From Providencia sp. (GTDB lineage: Bacteria; Pseudomonadota; Gammaproteobacteria; Enterobacterales; Enterobacteriaceae), in NCBI RefSeq assembly GCF_003533305.1, contig NZ_DOEH01000023.1:226310-290309 (forward strand): 64,000 nt of DNA, given 5' to 3'. A program made the position numbers and the translations under genes. The notes under the pieces are model-generated. The model worked only from the letters and a program-made list of their open reading frames with translations, did not search any database and was not told where the DNA came from. Of this stretch, positions 51,301-59,293 are shown in pieces (positions within the stretch are counted from its first letter, which is position 1; each line of letters starts with the position of its first letter).

Positions 51301-53613
51301 GTTGCCAAAGGTACTATGGATATCGCGGCAAAAGGCGGATATCTCTATGCGCAAGCCATGGAAGAAACCAGTCACTATGAAGAGCAAAGTAAAAAATGCA
51401 ATAAATGGACACTTTGCATCACTAAAAAAGAAGTTAAAAAAACACGCAGTGAAACCACCAATAAAGTGACTGAATTCACCGCAGGCGGCGATATTAATCT
51501 TTATGCCAAGGACGATGTCACTTTAGAAGCCACGAAAATTAATGCAGGCAAGAATGCCAAAATCATCAGCCAAACCGGTAAGGTGAATTTCAAAGCGGTG
51601 AAAAACACCACCTTTGAGGAAGTGATTTCCAATTCGAAAGGGTTTTACATCACTCAACGCAATAAAGGTTATACAGAAGATAAATGGATACTGCCTGCCC
51701 TGCATATTGGTGGAAAACTAACCATTGATGCCGCAAAAGGGATTACGGCAGATATCAAAACCAAAAATAATCAAAGTTTACAAAATGCCTTAAATTCACT
51801 CGGACAAACTGAAGGAACAAAGTGGTTAGCAGGGTTAAAAGAGCGTAAAGATGTCCAATGGAATTTAGTTCAAGATGCTTACGATGGCTGGGATTATAAA
51901 AGCCAAAGCTTAAATCCAGTTGCTTCTGCGTTAATTATGATAGCAGTCACGGCGATGACATCCGGTTATGGCCTCGCTTCTTGGGCTGCAGATGGCGCAG
52001 TGGCAGCAACAGGTGCAACTGGTACAACCGCTGCGGTAATTTCAGGCGCAGCTTACTCTGGTATGACCGCACTTACCTCTCAAGCCGCTGTCGCTCTGGT
52101 TGAAAATCAAGGCAACTTATCCAAAACACTAAATTCACTGGGTAAAAGCGATACCGTCAAATCCATTATTACTCAAATGGTCATTTCAGGGGCATTAAAT
52201 GGCCTTGATATCAAAATGGAGTGGACTAAAGGTAACCCCGCTGATGCCAAATTACCGTTACTTGCCAATGGCGATTGGAGCAAAGTCGCCCAACGAGTTG
52301 CAGCACAATCCGTTATCAGTTCAACGGTAAATACCACGATACAAGGTGGTAGCTTTACCGATAATTTTAAAAATGCCTTATTGAGTAATATCGGCAGCCA
52401 AATCAATGCCGAAGGCGCAAAACTGATTGGCGACAATGGTGAAATTTTAGGCCGCCCCGGGAAAATGATTAGTCATGCGGCACTTTCGGGGTTATCTGCA
52501 GAAATTAAACAAGCCAATTCACGCGGTGCGATTGTTGGTGCATTAGCGGCTGAATTAGCCGCTATTTCCTTAGGGGACAACACCATAAAAGCAGAGGAAT
52601 GGCAAAATAAATCTGAAGCTCAAGCGCAGTTTGCTCGGGCATTTGGTGGGTTTGCTGGTGCGATATTCACAGGTAATGCCGGAGGGGTATACAGTGGTGC
52701 AGACGCCGCAGAAACCACATTTCGTTATAATTACCTATCGCATCATCAAGATGAATTAAAGAATAAAGAACTTGCAGCAGAAACTAATGATTTCAAAAAG
52801 ACACTCGTTGCAATGAAATGGCTTTATATCGATATTGACCAAGATGCTGCATTTGGTGCAGGAATGATAGGTGGTATCCCAGCAGGGTTATATGAAACAA
52901 TTAATGGTTTGGCCAACTTAGCAAGTAACCCTAAAGAAACGTATACAGCTCTAAGAGCTGTTTTGATGAGTGATGATACATTAAGTATTATGACTGACTC
53001 GCTCAGACAGTCATATATTTCACGACTTAACAATATGGAAGCTGAGTATCAAAAAGCAGGAACTGAGGGAGCATTCAAAGCAGGGGTTGAAAGTGGTAAA
53101 TTAATTTTTGATATAGCAGGTACGTTTGCTGGCGGTGTCGGGGTTGCAAAAGGAGGCGTAAATTTAGTCGAGAAAGTTTCAATAAAAATAACATCAAGAG
53201 GACTTATAGGTACGACATCCAATGGCTATAGAGTTTATAATGGCTCTAATACCATGGTTCCTAAATCTAGTTTAGAGCATCCTATTGTTCAATCTCGTAT
53301 TAATGTAAAAATTGGAGATAATAAATCTGGTTGGAATCATGTACTTGCTCGGCATTTTTCTGATAAAAATGCGAGCCAATTTACTATTAGTCAATCGGAT
53401 TTAAAAATAATACTTGAGAGTAACAATATATCATCTGTTCCAATTAGCAAGGTTAGAAAATATGAAGATATATCTACATTTGAGCGAGTTATTACACTAG
53501 ATAAAAATATTGGTACTGATAAATTTAATGGATATCAACCAACAAAGACAATGACTGTTTTAACTGATATCCAAGGTAATCTTATAACGGCACATCCTGG
53601 GCGGCTACCATGA
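48343..53613 (+). CDS. TpsA/CdiA-like filamentous haemagglutinin with C-terminal toxin domain
   Basis: Secreted exoprotein of 1756 residues. Signal peptide to about HPAWGAAI; TPS domain with NGAGISHNKFQDFNVDK, LIINEVTGSSRSEL and NPNGI near residue 138; haemagglutinin-type beta-helix repeats to about 1150; a DUF637-like region (~1170-1440: SGYGLASWAADG, SVISSTVNTTIQGGSF); a pretoxin part with a hydrophobic stretch (~1605-1625); and a C-terminal domain from about 1640 (SGWNHVLARHF, TMTVLTDIQGNLITAHPG) that looks like a BECR-type RNase toxin, low certainty. VENN is absent; VENQGNL occurs at ~1255. Residues ~400-632 (49540-50240) are coded by more AT-rich DNA. The stop overlaps the immunity gene (ATGA). 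Short for CdiA, which often exceeds 3000 residues. Confidence 0.9.
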   Translation: MLNEPLPSRPKRILSYIIIFLTAVYPLHPAWGAAITVADKNTQISQQNNIPIINIATPNGAGISHNKFQDFNVDKQGAVLNNATTNVNSQIAGQIKANANLKGNAANLIINEVTGSSRSELQGKLEVAGKGANVLIANPNGITCNGCSFVNTPAITLTTGKPILDNKGALSAIEVKKGSVVIGANGMNAEAQSYADIISRATELNGQIKAKNLTLMQGTNRVDFQKGTVTPIAGEGAKPSISVDTKALGGMYANQVKLVSTEAGVGVNLSNIQTSQGDLTLTVDGKITLAGNIQAKNDINVSTKNLQINANAKVNAAKEITLATNALTNNGQVIAGKDMRVFAETVSNTGNGALIQAQDNLWMQKNAKGDLSTLIENKSGTIKTNAGDLVVRSQKLLNSTDSNGYKENITPPNSTHKNLLVSRVREHGGSYDVVMNAVLVNPLPQKWFGVADFSNAFEKENIFVNSAQSIFVYDKSAHTGEITSGKNAYINGNDIINNGGLISSVQNLIMTGRQLDNKSYYDAQKLNYHIYEFDNSKDNGTTFNLYGNFKELIINLHYKLKNEVSYLTLETKNNKKNGLHSGNNLVLDFKNTVNIENILPTNVNSIQKIIQEKIPLSTITAKNIILNSNNVNISSNLQSTNDLSIIAGQNININNAQLVANQSQSLIANNDLNLKQVNLTAKDSTLIAKNGSIQYSLNPVSAFKDNVLSPPVINAANSLHVQAGKNITFDNAQLAKTNKLTLSANDNILIRRDESALIKLAASEPAANINALLTKIGSWASSGEISLTAGKNIEARGITFNSGQALTLNTGQDILLGSKAIKDVDNLFKTNRYPELRSQLIANGNMTLNAARDIDLQAASVQSKGTITALSGRNIGLLASTYSAIPNPNEDYQDVRYVAAQLSGDKGVTLASNGALTAQGSTIKSLGDITISSGGNVRLESVKTHYRKQEGKRLEDLYRQIGTEINSGKTLTILSEGSILFQASRLVAKGTMDIAAKGGYLYAQAMEETSHYEEQSKKCNKWTLCITKKEVKKTRSETTNKVTEFTAGGDINLYAKDDVTLEATKINAGKNAKIISQTGKVNFKAVKNTTFEEVISNSKGFYITQRNKGYTEDKWILPALHIGGKLTIDAAKGITADIKTKNNQSLQNALNSLGQTEGTKWLAGLKERKDVQWNLVQDAYDGWDYKSQSLNPVASALIMIAVTAMTSGYGLASWAADGAVAATGATGTTAAVISGAAYSGMTALTSQAAVALVENQGNLSKTLNSLGKSDTVKSIITQMVISGALNGLDIKMEWTKGNPADAKLPLLANGDWSKVAQRVAAQSVISSTVNTTIQGGSFTDNFKNALLSNIGSQINAEGAKLIGDNGEILGRPGKMISHAALSGLSAEIKQANSRGAIVGALAAELAAISLGDNTIKAEEWQNKSEAQAQFARAFGGFAGAIFTGNAGGVYSGADAAETTFRYNYLSHHQDELKNKELAAETNDFKKTLVAMKWLYIDIDQDAAFGAGMIGGIPAGLYETINGLANLASNPKETYTALRAVLMSDDTLSIMTDSLRQSYISRLNNMEAEYQKAGTEGAFKAGVESGKLIFDIAGTFAGGVGVAKGGVNLVEKVSIKITSRGLIGTTSNGYRVYNGSNTMVPKSSLEHPIVQSRINVKIGDNKSGWNHVLARHFSDKNASQFTISQSDLKIILESNNISSVPISKVRKYEDISTFERVITLDKNIGTDKFNGYQPTKTMTVLTDIQGNLITAHPGRLP

Positions 53614-53960
53614 AATTAATAAATTCCAAATTAGAGCAAGAGATAAGAGAAAACCTTGCAAAACGTTCTCCATTAATTATGGGGGATAAAGAAATAACCA
53701 ATTTTCTTATTCAGAATTTTCAAGAAATTAAAAGTGTATATGTCTTACAGGTAACACCAGATCAAGGTGAGGAACTATATACACTATTAGTCAATGGGGA
53801 TAAAGTTATTGACTTTGAAATATCTAGAATTAATAACTCAATTTATGACGTGCATATCAGAACGGTTGATGAGTACTCAAAGGAAATCAAAAAAAAACTA
53901 CCCAAGCTAAAGTTAATAATTGCTTTAGAGTTATCTAAGCAAGCATATAATGCTGAGTGA
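53610..53960 (+). CDS. Putative CDI immunity protein
   Basis: Small acidic-basic cytoplasmic protein of 116 residues with no signal peptide. It overlaps the TpsA stop by four bases, exactly where CdiI genes sit, and it is AT-rich like the toxin tip. Visible pattern: a helical start (INSKLEQEIRENLAKRS), strands around YVLQVTPDQGEELYTLLVNGD, and a C-terminal helix (KLPKLKLIIALELSKQ). I do not recognise the fold. Role as the cognate antitoxin is inferred from position. Confidence 0.75.
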   Translation: MKLINSKLEQEIRENLAKRSPLIMGDKEITNFLIQNFQEIKSVYVLQVTPDQGEELYTLLVNGDKVIDFEISRINNSIYDVHIRTVDEYSKEIKKKLPKLKLIIALELSKQAYNAE

Positions 53961-53987
53961 AATTAATATAAAGAAGTAGAGCTATAC

Positions 53988-54021
53988 AAAAGCTAGGATT
54001 ATGGAGACTATCCTAGCTTTT
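53988..54021 (+). terminator. Terminator after the CDI immunity gene
   Basis: AAAGCTAGGAT (53988-53998) pairs perfectly with ATCCTAGCTTT (54010-54020). The 3' arm ends in T residues but the run is short. It marks the end of the main CDI operon and separates it from the orphan pair. Confidence 0.7.
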
Positions 54022-54103
54022 GGCTATTGATGCTTAGGGGCTATCAAAAAAATGAAGATAGCATAAATGATATTTTGAATTTTTATTCGAATTCATATGA
54101 ATT

Positions 54104-54289
54104 ATGTTACAAAAAAAATCTAACCCAAATAGATGTACAAATCAAGTTTATGGAGGAGTTAAACCAACAGACATAAGGATTTCACAAGCATATAGACCTA
54201 GAGATGCTCATGGATTCGATATATCAGAAGTTCCTCCAGAAGCGCTTGTATCTAATTGTAAAAATTGCATTAAAGTATTTTTAGAATAA
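54104..54289 (+). pseudogene. Orphan toxin C-terminal fragment
   Basis: 61 codons with no signal peptide and no clear ribosome binding site at the ATG. The closing part, PRDAHGFDISEVPPEALVSN followed by CKNC, resembles the end of deaminase-like polymorphic toxins, where a Cys pair binds zinc; that link is from memory and weak. The rest of such a domain, including the His/Glu half of the site, is absent. Together with the next gene it looks like a displaced CdiA-CT/immunity cassette, as often found downstream of cdi loci. Confidence 0.45.
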
Positions 54290-54300
54290 TAAGGATATCT

Positions 54301-54906
54301 ATGGAATTACAGTTAGATGATAATTGGAAACCAGGCTCTGCAAGAAATCATACATGGGTTGCTATGGACAAGAATGGACATCTTGCATACATGTTAAATA
54401 ATGGCTATGGCTGGCTTCCAACCATATTACTGAGTATCCCAAATATAAAAGATAAGTTATCTGATTTATGTGAATTTGTAGATGGTGACTCAAGTAAATA
54501 TATTAATAATGTAGATAAACGAGGTGGTTATTTAATTGACTTATACTCAAGCTGGGTTTATGAAAATTATTGTGATAAAAAAACGATAGTAGGTGAGTTA
54601 GATAATCAATTAAAATGTGGAGATAAATATAGCGATGCTGCTATAGGAGCTAAAATGGGAATGTTCTTTTTTCAAGGACTGGAAGGACATAGCAAAGGTG
54701 AGGATTTTCCTGTTGGTTACGATGGTGATAGCAAGATGGGAGACTATTATCGTTTTATTGTCCCAACTATTTTCGCAACTATAGAGGATATTCCCCTTCC
54801 TTTAAGGCAATATATTGTTGTTTCAAATACAATTGATTTCACAACAGATAGGCTACTGGATAACGATAGGATTAGTGAGTATTTCCCTCGTATGTACCAT
54901 AATTAA
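54301..54906 (+). CDS. Putative orphan immunity protein
   Basis: Cytoplasmic protein of 201 residues, not recognised. It begins ELQLDDNWKPGSARNHTWVA and has an aromatic-rich middle (LIDLYSSWVYENYC) and an end (YIVVSNTIDFTTDRLL). It follows the toxin fragment by 11 bases in the same direction with AAGGA before the ATG. Intact length and AT-rich composition fit an immunity gene kept after its toxin decayed, which could protect against neighbours that carry the full toxin. Function is inferred from position only. Confidence 0.55.
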   Translation: MELQLDDNWKPGSARNHTWVAMDKNGHLAYMLNNGYGWLPTILLSIPNIKDKLSDLCEFVDGDSSKYINNVDKRGGYLIDLYSSWVYENYCDKKTIVGELDNQLKCGDKYSDAAIGAKMGMFFFQGLEGHSKGEDFPVGYDGDSKMGDYYRFIVPTIFATIEDIPLPLRQYIVVSNTIDFTTDRLLDNDRISEYFPRMYHN

Positions 54907-54962
54907 GGTTATGAGTTATTAGACGAAAAAATAAAACAAGACAAAGTTAGGAAAGAATCATA

Positions 54963-54998
54963 AGTAACCGCCATCTTTACATAAAGATGGCGGTTACT
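54963..54998. terminator. Long perfect hairpin after the orphan immunity gene
   Basis: AGTAACCGCCATCTTTA (54963-54979) pairs perfectly over 17 bp with TAAAGATGGCGGTTACT (54982-54998). There is no long T run on either strand. It lies between convergent genes and probably ends both transcripts. Confidence 0.7.
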
Positions 54999-55044
54999 AC
55001 TATGTAAGCTTTAGTCTCTAATGTTCAATTTCTCTCTTTTTGGG

Positions 55045-57051
55045 CTACTTACCCAATAAGTGTAAGAAATGAATGTGTTTTTCATACTGATCAAGAATGT
55101 CATGAATGATCTGTTCTTTTGCCCAGCCCATCACATCATAATCTTGCCCGCCTTCTTTTAAGTGGATCTCGGCGCGGTAATAACGCTGTTCTTCACTTTT
55201 TTCATCATCACTATCAGTGGCCATACCAGCGAGAGCAAATGCTGGCTGAACATAGTAACGGAGGCGAACTTCGTAGAAAAAGTTCATATCGTCGCCTAAA
55301 TCTACATCAAAACTAATTCGGTCATCTTTCTCTATGTTGATATGGCAAGTAGTGCCTTGTTTAGCTAATTCTTCAGAAACCATCTCCATTGAAGGTTTGA
55401 CGACCTCTTCAATAAAACGTTTAACTTGAGAGCGTTTCGGAAAATAAGCAATATTACGTAGTCTGCGCTGCCAAGGAATTGGGTTGCGGCTCGCTGTTGG
55501 TGCAATTGTTGCTAATTGCTGACTATCACGCTTATAGGCATCGACACGTAGTGCTTTAAATAGTCCATAGATTGATACGAGTAAGACCATCGCAAAAGGT
55601 AAGGCACTGGCTATAGTAAGGGTTTGAAGTGCTTTTAAACCACCCGCAAGTAGCATGGTGATAGCCACGACACCCATAAGACCAGCCCAGAAAATACGCT
55701 GCCAAATTGGTGTATCTGAGTCGCCACCGGAAGCTAGAGTATCTACAACCATTGCCCCTGAGTCAGCTGAAGTGACAAAGAAAACCACTACCATCAACAT
55801 GGCAAAGAATGATAATACAGTTGAAAATGGAAAATAAGTTAGAAACTCAAATAAGGCTAGAGATACATCAGATTGCACGGTTTCTGCTAGACGTGTAGCC
55901 CCTTGATTTTTAATCAGATCGATAGCTGTATTACCGAAGAAGGTCATCCACAGTAAGGTGAAACCAGCAGGCACAAACAATACACCCATCACAAATTCAC
56001 GGATAGTACGACCACGGGAAATGCGCGCGATAAACATGCCGACAAACGGTGACCATGATAACCACCAACCCCAATAAAGTAGCGTCCATCCACCTAACCA
56101 ATTACTGGATTTAGGCTCATAAGCATACAAATTAAAGGTTTTCGTGACGATTTCAGAGAGGTAGCCTCCCGTATTTTCAACAAAAGATTTTAGTAATAAA
56201 ACCGTTGGTCCCAAGACAACAATTAGTACCAATAACAAGAATGCGAGGCCCAAATTTAATTCAGATAAAATACGAATGCCTTTATCGAGTCCTGAAACAA
56301 CGGATAAAGTGGCAAGTCCGGTGAAGGTGATAATCAAGATAACTTGGATGGTTTCGTTAACTGGCCAACCGAATAAATGATTCAATCCTGCATTGACTTG
56401 CAATACTCCAAATCCTAGCGAGGTAGCAACACCAAACACGGTACCGACAACCGCAAAAATATCCACCGCATGGCCTATAGGACCATAAATACGTTCACCA
56501 ATAATGGGGTAGAGTGCGGAACGCAGTGTTAAGGGTAATCCGTGGCGATAACTAAAAAAGGCTAGAATTAAAGCAACAATTGCATAAATGGCCCACGCAT
56601 GTAACCCCCAGTGAAAGAAGGTTAAACGCATAGCTTCTTTGGCGGCTTCAATGGTTTGTGCATCCCCGACTGGTGGATTGAGATAATGCATCACAGGTTC
56701 AGCAACACCGAAGAACATTAAACCAATACCCATACCCGCAGAAAACAGCATGGCAAACCAAGAAACATAACTAAAGTTAGGCTGTGCATGGTCAGGTCCA
56801 AGTTTTATCTGACCATAACGAGAGAGTCCCAGATAAGTCACACTCAGTAAAATGATGGCAACAGCAAGTATGTAGAACCAACTGGCGTTATCAAATAAAT
56901 TTTGTTGAAGATGACTTAGATGAGATTCTGCGACTTCAGGCATCAAGGCGGCAAAGCCAACGATGATCAAGATAATGAGGGCGGAACTATAAAATACCGG
57001 AGGACTAATTTTCGATCGTACTTTTTTGATATCAGTATCAATTTGACTCAT
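55045..57051 (-). CDS. betT: BCCT-family choline/betaine transporter
   Basis: Inner-membrane transporter of about 668 residues, near the 677 of E. coli BetT. Seen: 12 membrane segments, the glycine-rich MLFSAGMGIGLMFFGVAEPV, the BCCT signature region WTLLYWGWWLSWSPFVGMFIA, and FFVTSADSGAMVVDTLASGG. The long cytoplasmic tail after ~510, with INIEKDDRISFDVDLGDDM, is typical of high-affinity osmoregulated BetT. The ATG at 57051 has AAGGTAG upstream; an ATG ten codons earlier does not. No betIBA genes are adjacent here, so substrate (choline) is by family only. Confidence 0.9.
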   Translation of the reverse strand: MSQIDTDIKKVRSKISPPVFYSSALIILIIVGFAALMPEVAESHLSHLQQNLFDNASWFYILAVAIILLSVTYLGLSRYGQIKLGPDHAQPNFSYVSWFAMLFSAGMGIGLMFFGVAEPVMHYLNPPVGDAQTIEAAKEAMRLTFFHWGLHAWAIYAIVALILAFFSYRHGLPLTLRSALYPIIGERIYGPIGHAVDIFAVVGTVFGVATSLGFGVLQVNAGLNHLFGWPVNETIQVILIITFTGLATLSVVSGLDKGIRILSELNLGLAFLLLVLIVVLGPTVLLLKSFVENTGGYLSEIVTKTFNLYAYEPKSSNWLGGWTLLYWGWWLSWSPFVGMFIARISRGRTIREFVMGVLFVPAGFTLLWMTFFGNTAIDLIKNQGATRLAETVQSDVSLALFEFLTYFPFSTVLSFFAMLMVVVFFVTSADSGAMVVDTLASGGDSDTPIWQRIFWAGLMGVVAITMLLAGGLKALQTLTIASALPFAMVLLVSIYGLFKALRVDAYKRDSQQLATIAPTASRNPIPWQRRLRNIAYFPKRSQVKRFIEEVVKPSMEMVSEELAKQGTTCHINIEKDDRISFDVDLGDDMNFFYEVRLRYYVQPAFALAGMATDSDDEKSEEQRYYRAEIHLKEGGQDYDVMGWAKEQIIHDILDQYEKHIHFLHLLGK

Positions 57052-57304
57052 GACTACCTTCTTTGGTTTTATTTTTGGCATACCAATATAATGTCGAGTA
57101 TGCAGCGAGCGTCCTTCTTAAAAACAATGGATAATTGCGAAAGGGTTTCGGTTAAGAAACAAAATAGAAAGAACAGCGAATAAATAGTGGTGTTGATAGC
57201 AGTTAAAACCGCCATAAATATTAACAAAAATCTTGCTTTATAGTCCTTCAGTTCAAAAAAATAGGGGGTAATACTGCCATGTTATGGCCTAACATTCAAC
57301 TTAC

Positions 57305-57424
57305 TCGTCATACTTTGAACTGTAGGGGTGTTGGCTTCATTCGCTAACCTCGGTCACATACTTATGTATGCTCCCAAGGATTATCTCAATTGCCGCCTAC
57401 CTACAATTCAAATTATTTAGAGTA
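57305..57424. repeat. ERIC-like element (copy 9)
   Basis: Left arm CTCGTCATACTTTGAACTGT, core CGGTCACATACTTATGTATG, right end TTGCCGCCTACC and AAATTATTTAG. The only copy outside the hpa region in this window. Confidence 0.87.
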
Positions 57425-57451
57425 AATAATAATGTGGTGAATATATTTAAA

Positions 57452-57514
57452 ATGAACTGAATGAACTGAATGAACTGAATGAACTGAATGAACTGAATGA
57501 ACTGAATGAACTGA
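57452..57514. repeat. Seven tandem copies of ATGAACTGA
   Basis: The 9-base unit ATGAACTGA is repeated seven times without change, a 63-base minisatellite ending 18 bases from the ybiI stop. Each unit reads Met-Asn-stop in one frame, so it is not coding as such. Perfect identity suggests recent expansion or slippage. Confidence 0.95.
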
Positions 57515-57532
57515 ATAGGGAGAAGTGAGTTT

Positions 57533-57799
57533 TTATCTTAGCTGGCTGTCTTTACTGCCTCGGCGGTTGTAGCCACTGAACGCGGCCTGCTTTTTATCAA
57601 GCTCGCTTTGGCATGTGACACATAGTTTGACGCCGGGAAGGGCTAGGCGCCTTGCTTGAGAGATTTCATTGCCACACTCTTCACAGCATTCAGCGCTTTC
57701 TCCTGAATGTAACTCACTGCGCGCTTTGGCGACGGCGTCAGCTAATGTGGCGTCGATTTGCTCTTGAACGGCATTCTCATTTGCCCAACCCGTAGCCAT
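57533..57799 (-). CDS. ybiI: DksA/TraR-family zinc-finger protein YbiI
   Basis: Protein of 88 residues, the same length as E. coli YbiI. Start MATGWANENAVQEQIDATLA, four-Cys zinc finger CCEECGNEI with LCVTCQ, and the fixed C-terminus GYNRRGSKDSQLR. The family resembles the C-terminal part of DksA, but the coiled-coil needed to reach the RNA polymerase channel is short. Function is not established. Confidence 0.95.
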   Translation of the reverse strand: MATGWANENAVQEQIDATLADAVAKARSELHSGESAECCEECGNEISQARRLALPGVKLCVTCQSELDKKQAAFSGYNRRGSKDSQLR

Positions 57800-57882
57800 G
57801 TTTACCTCAATGGTTAACTAATCATCGATATAATTATTATTGAGGTGAATTACAAGAAATCAAGTTTCTTACTGATTAAATT

Positions 57883-58320
57883 TTACTTAAGTTGGAGCGT
57901 CATATAAATATGATCCATCCCATCTTCATCGTACATCTCACCTTGGGTTTGATAGCCTAAGGTATGATAAAATTCGATAGCCGTATGTTGAGCAGAAAGG
58001 CCAATCGCACTGTAATGATTTTCTAAACCATATTGTTCAACGAATCTCATTAATTCGCGGCCGAGTCCTTTACCCCGATGTTGCTTTAATACTGCGACTC
58101 TACCGACTTTAATTAAGCCTTCGTCCAGTAATAGACAACGTAATACGGCGGCAGGTTTATCCGTTAAATAAAGCACCACATGTAAGGCGTTGTCGTCATA
58201 TTCGTCAACATCAATGTCTGCCGGAAATCCTTGCTCATGAGTAAATATTTGCTGACGAATATCGAAAGCGTGACTCACTAATGTGGGGAGCGCATATCTG
58301 TGACTGTGTTTGATTTGCAT
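57883..58320 (-). CDS. GNAT-family N-acetyltransferase
   Basis: About 145 residues. The acetyl-CoA motif is VGRVAVLKQHRGKGLGRELM (R-x-x-G-x-G), preceded by IRQQIFTHEQGFPADIDVDEYD, typical of the ElaA/YjcF-like subgroup, and followed by IGLSAQHTAIEFYHTLGYQ and the closing MDHIYMTLQL. The ATG at 58320 has AGGGA upstream; an ATG eight codons earlier does not. Substrate unknown. Confidence 0.92.
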   Translation of the reverse strand: MQIKHSHRYALPTLVSHAFDIRQQIFTHEQGFPADIDVDEYDDNALHVVLYLTDKPAAVLRCLLLDEGLIKVGRVAVLKQHRGKGLGRELMRFVEQYGLENHYSAIGLSAQHTAIEFYHTLGYQTQGEMYDEDGMDHIYMTLQLK

Positions 58321-58425
58321 ATTATTCCCTATAAAGGCATTCAAAGTTCAAATTTTCGCTAAATAGCGTTATTAAATCTATAATAATATAGCTTAAGGAA
58401 GATACTGAGATTTATATTTTGAATT

Positions 58426-58457
58426 AAAAAATGCAGGTATGAGTCACCTGCATTTTT
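58426..58457. terminator. Bidirectional terminator
   Basis: AAAAATGCAGGT pairs with ACCTGCATTTTT (to 58457) around a short loop, with A and T runs at the ends. It would end the minus-strand lipoprotein transcript just after its stop at 58488. Confidence 0.85.
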
Positions 58458-58487
58458 CAGTATATGACGGCTTATATAGGTTGAGTA

Positions 58488-58985
58488 TTATTTATTGTCA
58501 GCCTTTGCATCATTATCTGCTTTTAATGATTCAGTCTTATTTTTTGCATCTGTCGCAAGCTCATCGGCTTTATTGATAGCATCAGTTTTGAGTTGTTCTG
58601 ACTTCTCACCCGCACTTTCAGTGGCTTGGTTATATTTAGTCTCAAGTTCATCTGCTTTTTCAGATGCGCTTTGTTTTAGCTCATTGGCTTTAAGTTTGGC
58701 GTCATCGGTTAGTTCATCGGCTTTTTTCTCACCAGCTTCTTGCAACTCTTTCGCTTTATCGGTGATTTGGTCAGCTTTTTGTGAAGCATCTTTTTGCAGA
58801 TCTTCGGCTTTTTCTTTTGCACTGTTGGTCAGTTCAGTAGCTTTTTGTTCACCTGTTTCTTTCAATTGCTGCGCTTTTTCTTCCGCTTGCTTCATCGTGT
58901 CGTCTGTTTTAGATGAATCATCACAGCCGGTTGTAACAGCAAAAACACCCGCTAGAATAAGTGAAGCGATGATTTTCTTTTTCAT
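58488..58985 (-). CDS. LEA-like/coiled-coil lipoprotein
   Basis: About 165 residues. Lipoprotein signal peptide MKKKIIASLILAGVFAVTTG followed by the acylated Cys (VTTGC). The mature part is almost wholly Ala/Lys/Glu/Asp/Leu/Thr with a repeating ~11-residue pattern such as KADELTDDAKLKANEL and ASEKADELETK, predicting a long amphipathic helix or coiled coil like LEA or apolipoprotein repeats. No Asp at +2-type inner-membrane rule is claimed beyond the visible CDDSSK, where Asp at +2 would favour inner-membrane retention. The ATG at 58985 uses AAGGAA upstream. Envelope-stress role is a guess. Confidence 0.85.
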   Translation of the reverse strand: MKKKIIASLILAGVFAVTTGCDDSSKTDDTMKQAEEKAQQLKETGEQKATELTNSAKEKAEDLQKDASQKADQITDKAKELQEAGEKKADELTDDAKLKANELKQSASEKADELETKYNQATESAGEKSEQLKTDAINKADELATDAKNKTESLKADNDAKADNK

Positions 58986-59293
58986 AAACATTTCCTTAGC
59001 ATGAAGTTTGTCGAGTTATTGATTGAAATTCAAATCAAATATATTAATAGTTACTTCATTAATATAGACCAAAATTAGTTCGATGGATAATAGTTATGTC
59101 CTTTTTTTGATACGTATTAAGTTATGAAAGCTTTAATGCTATTTAATTTTTTATTGATTTTAAATAAATTAAAAACCTAATTTCATATTTAAATAATATG
59201 AAAAATGATTGGTTTAATGGTATTTTTATTAATAGAGATAGGTTTTTTAAAGTGGGAGTCTTAAATGAGATTTAATAATATAGGGATAACAAA
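58986..59293. other. Divergent spacer, lipoprotein / DUF421
   Basis: 308 AT-rich bases between divergent genes. It should hold promoters for both. I see no repeat or regulator site that can be defended. Confidence 0.4.

Larger units (their letters stand above)
57052..57532. other. Spacer with ERIC copy and minisatellite
   Basis: No gene is visible between betT and ybiI, both on the minus strand. The region holds the betT promoter side, one ERIC-like element and a 7-unit tandem repeat, each listed separately. Confidence 0.6.

Noticed and set aside
58495..59004. Plus-strand frame of 169 codons opposite the LEA-like lipoprotein
   Set aside because: It is the low-complexity mirror of the repetitive lipoprotein gene (Ser/Ala/Leu-rich) with no ribosome binding site; the minus-strand gene has a lipobox and start signal.
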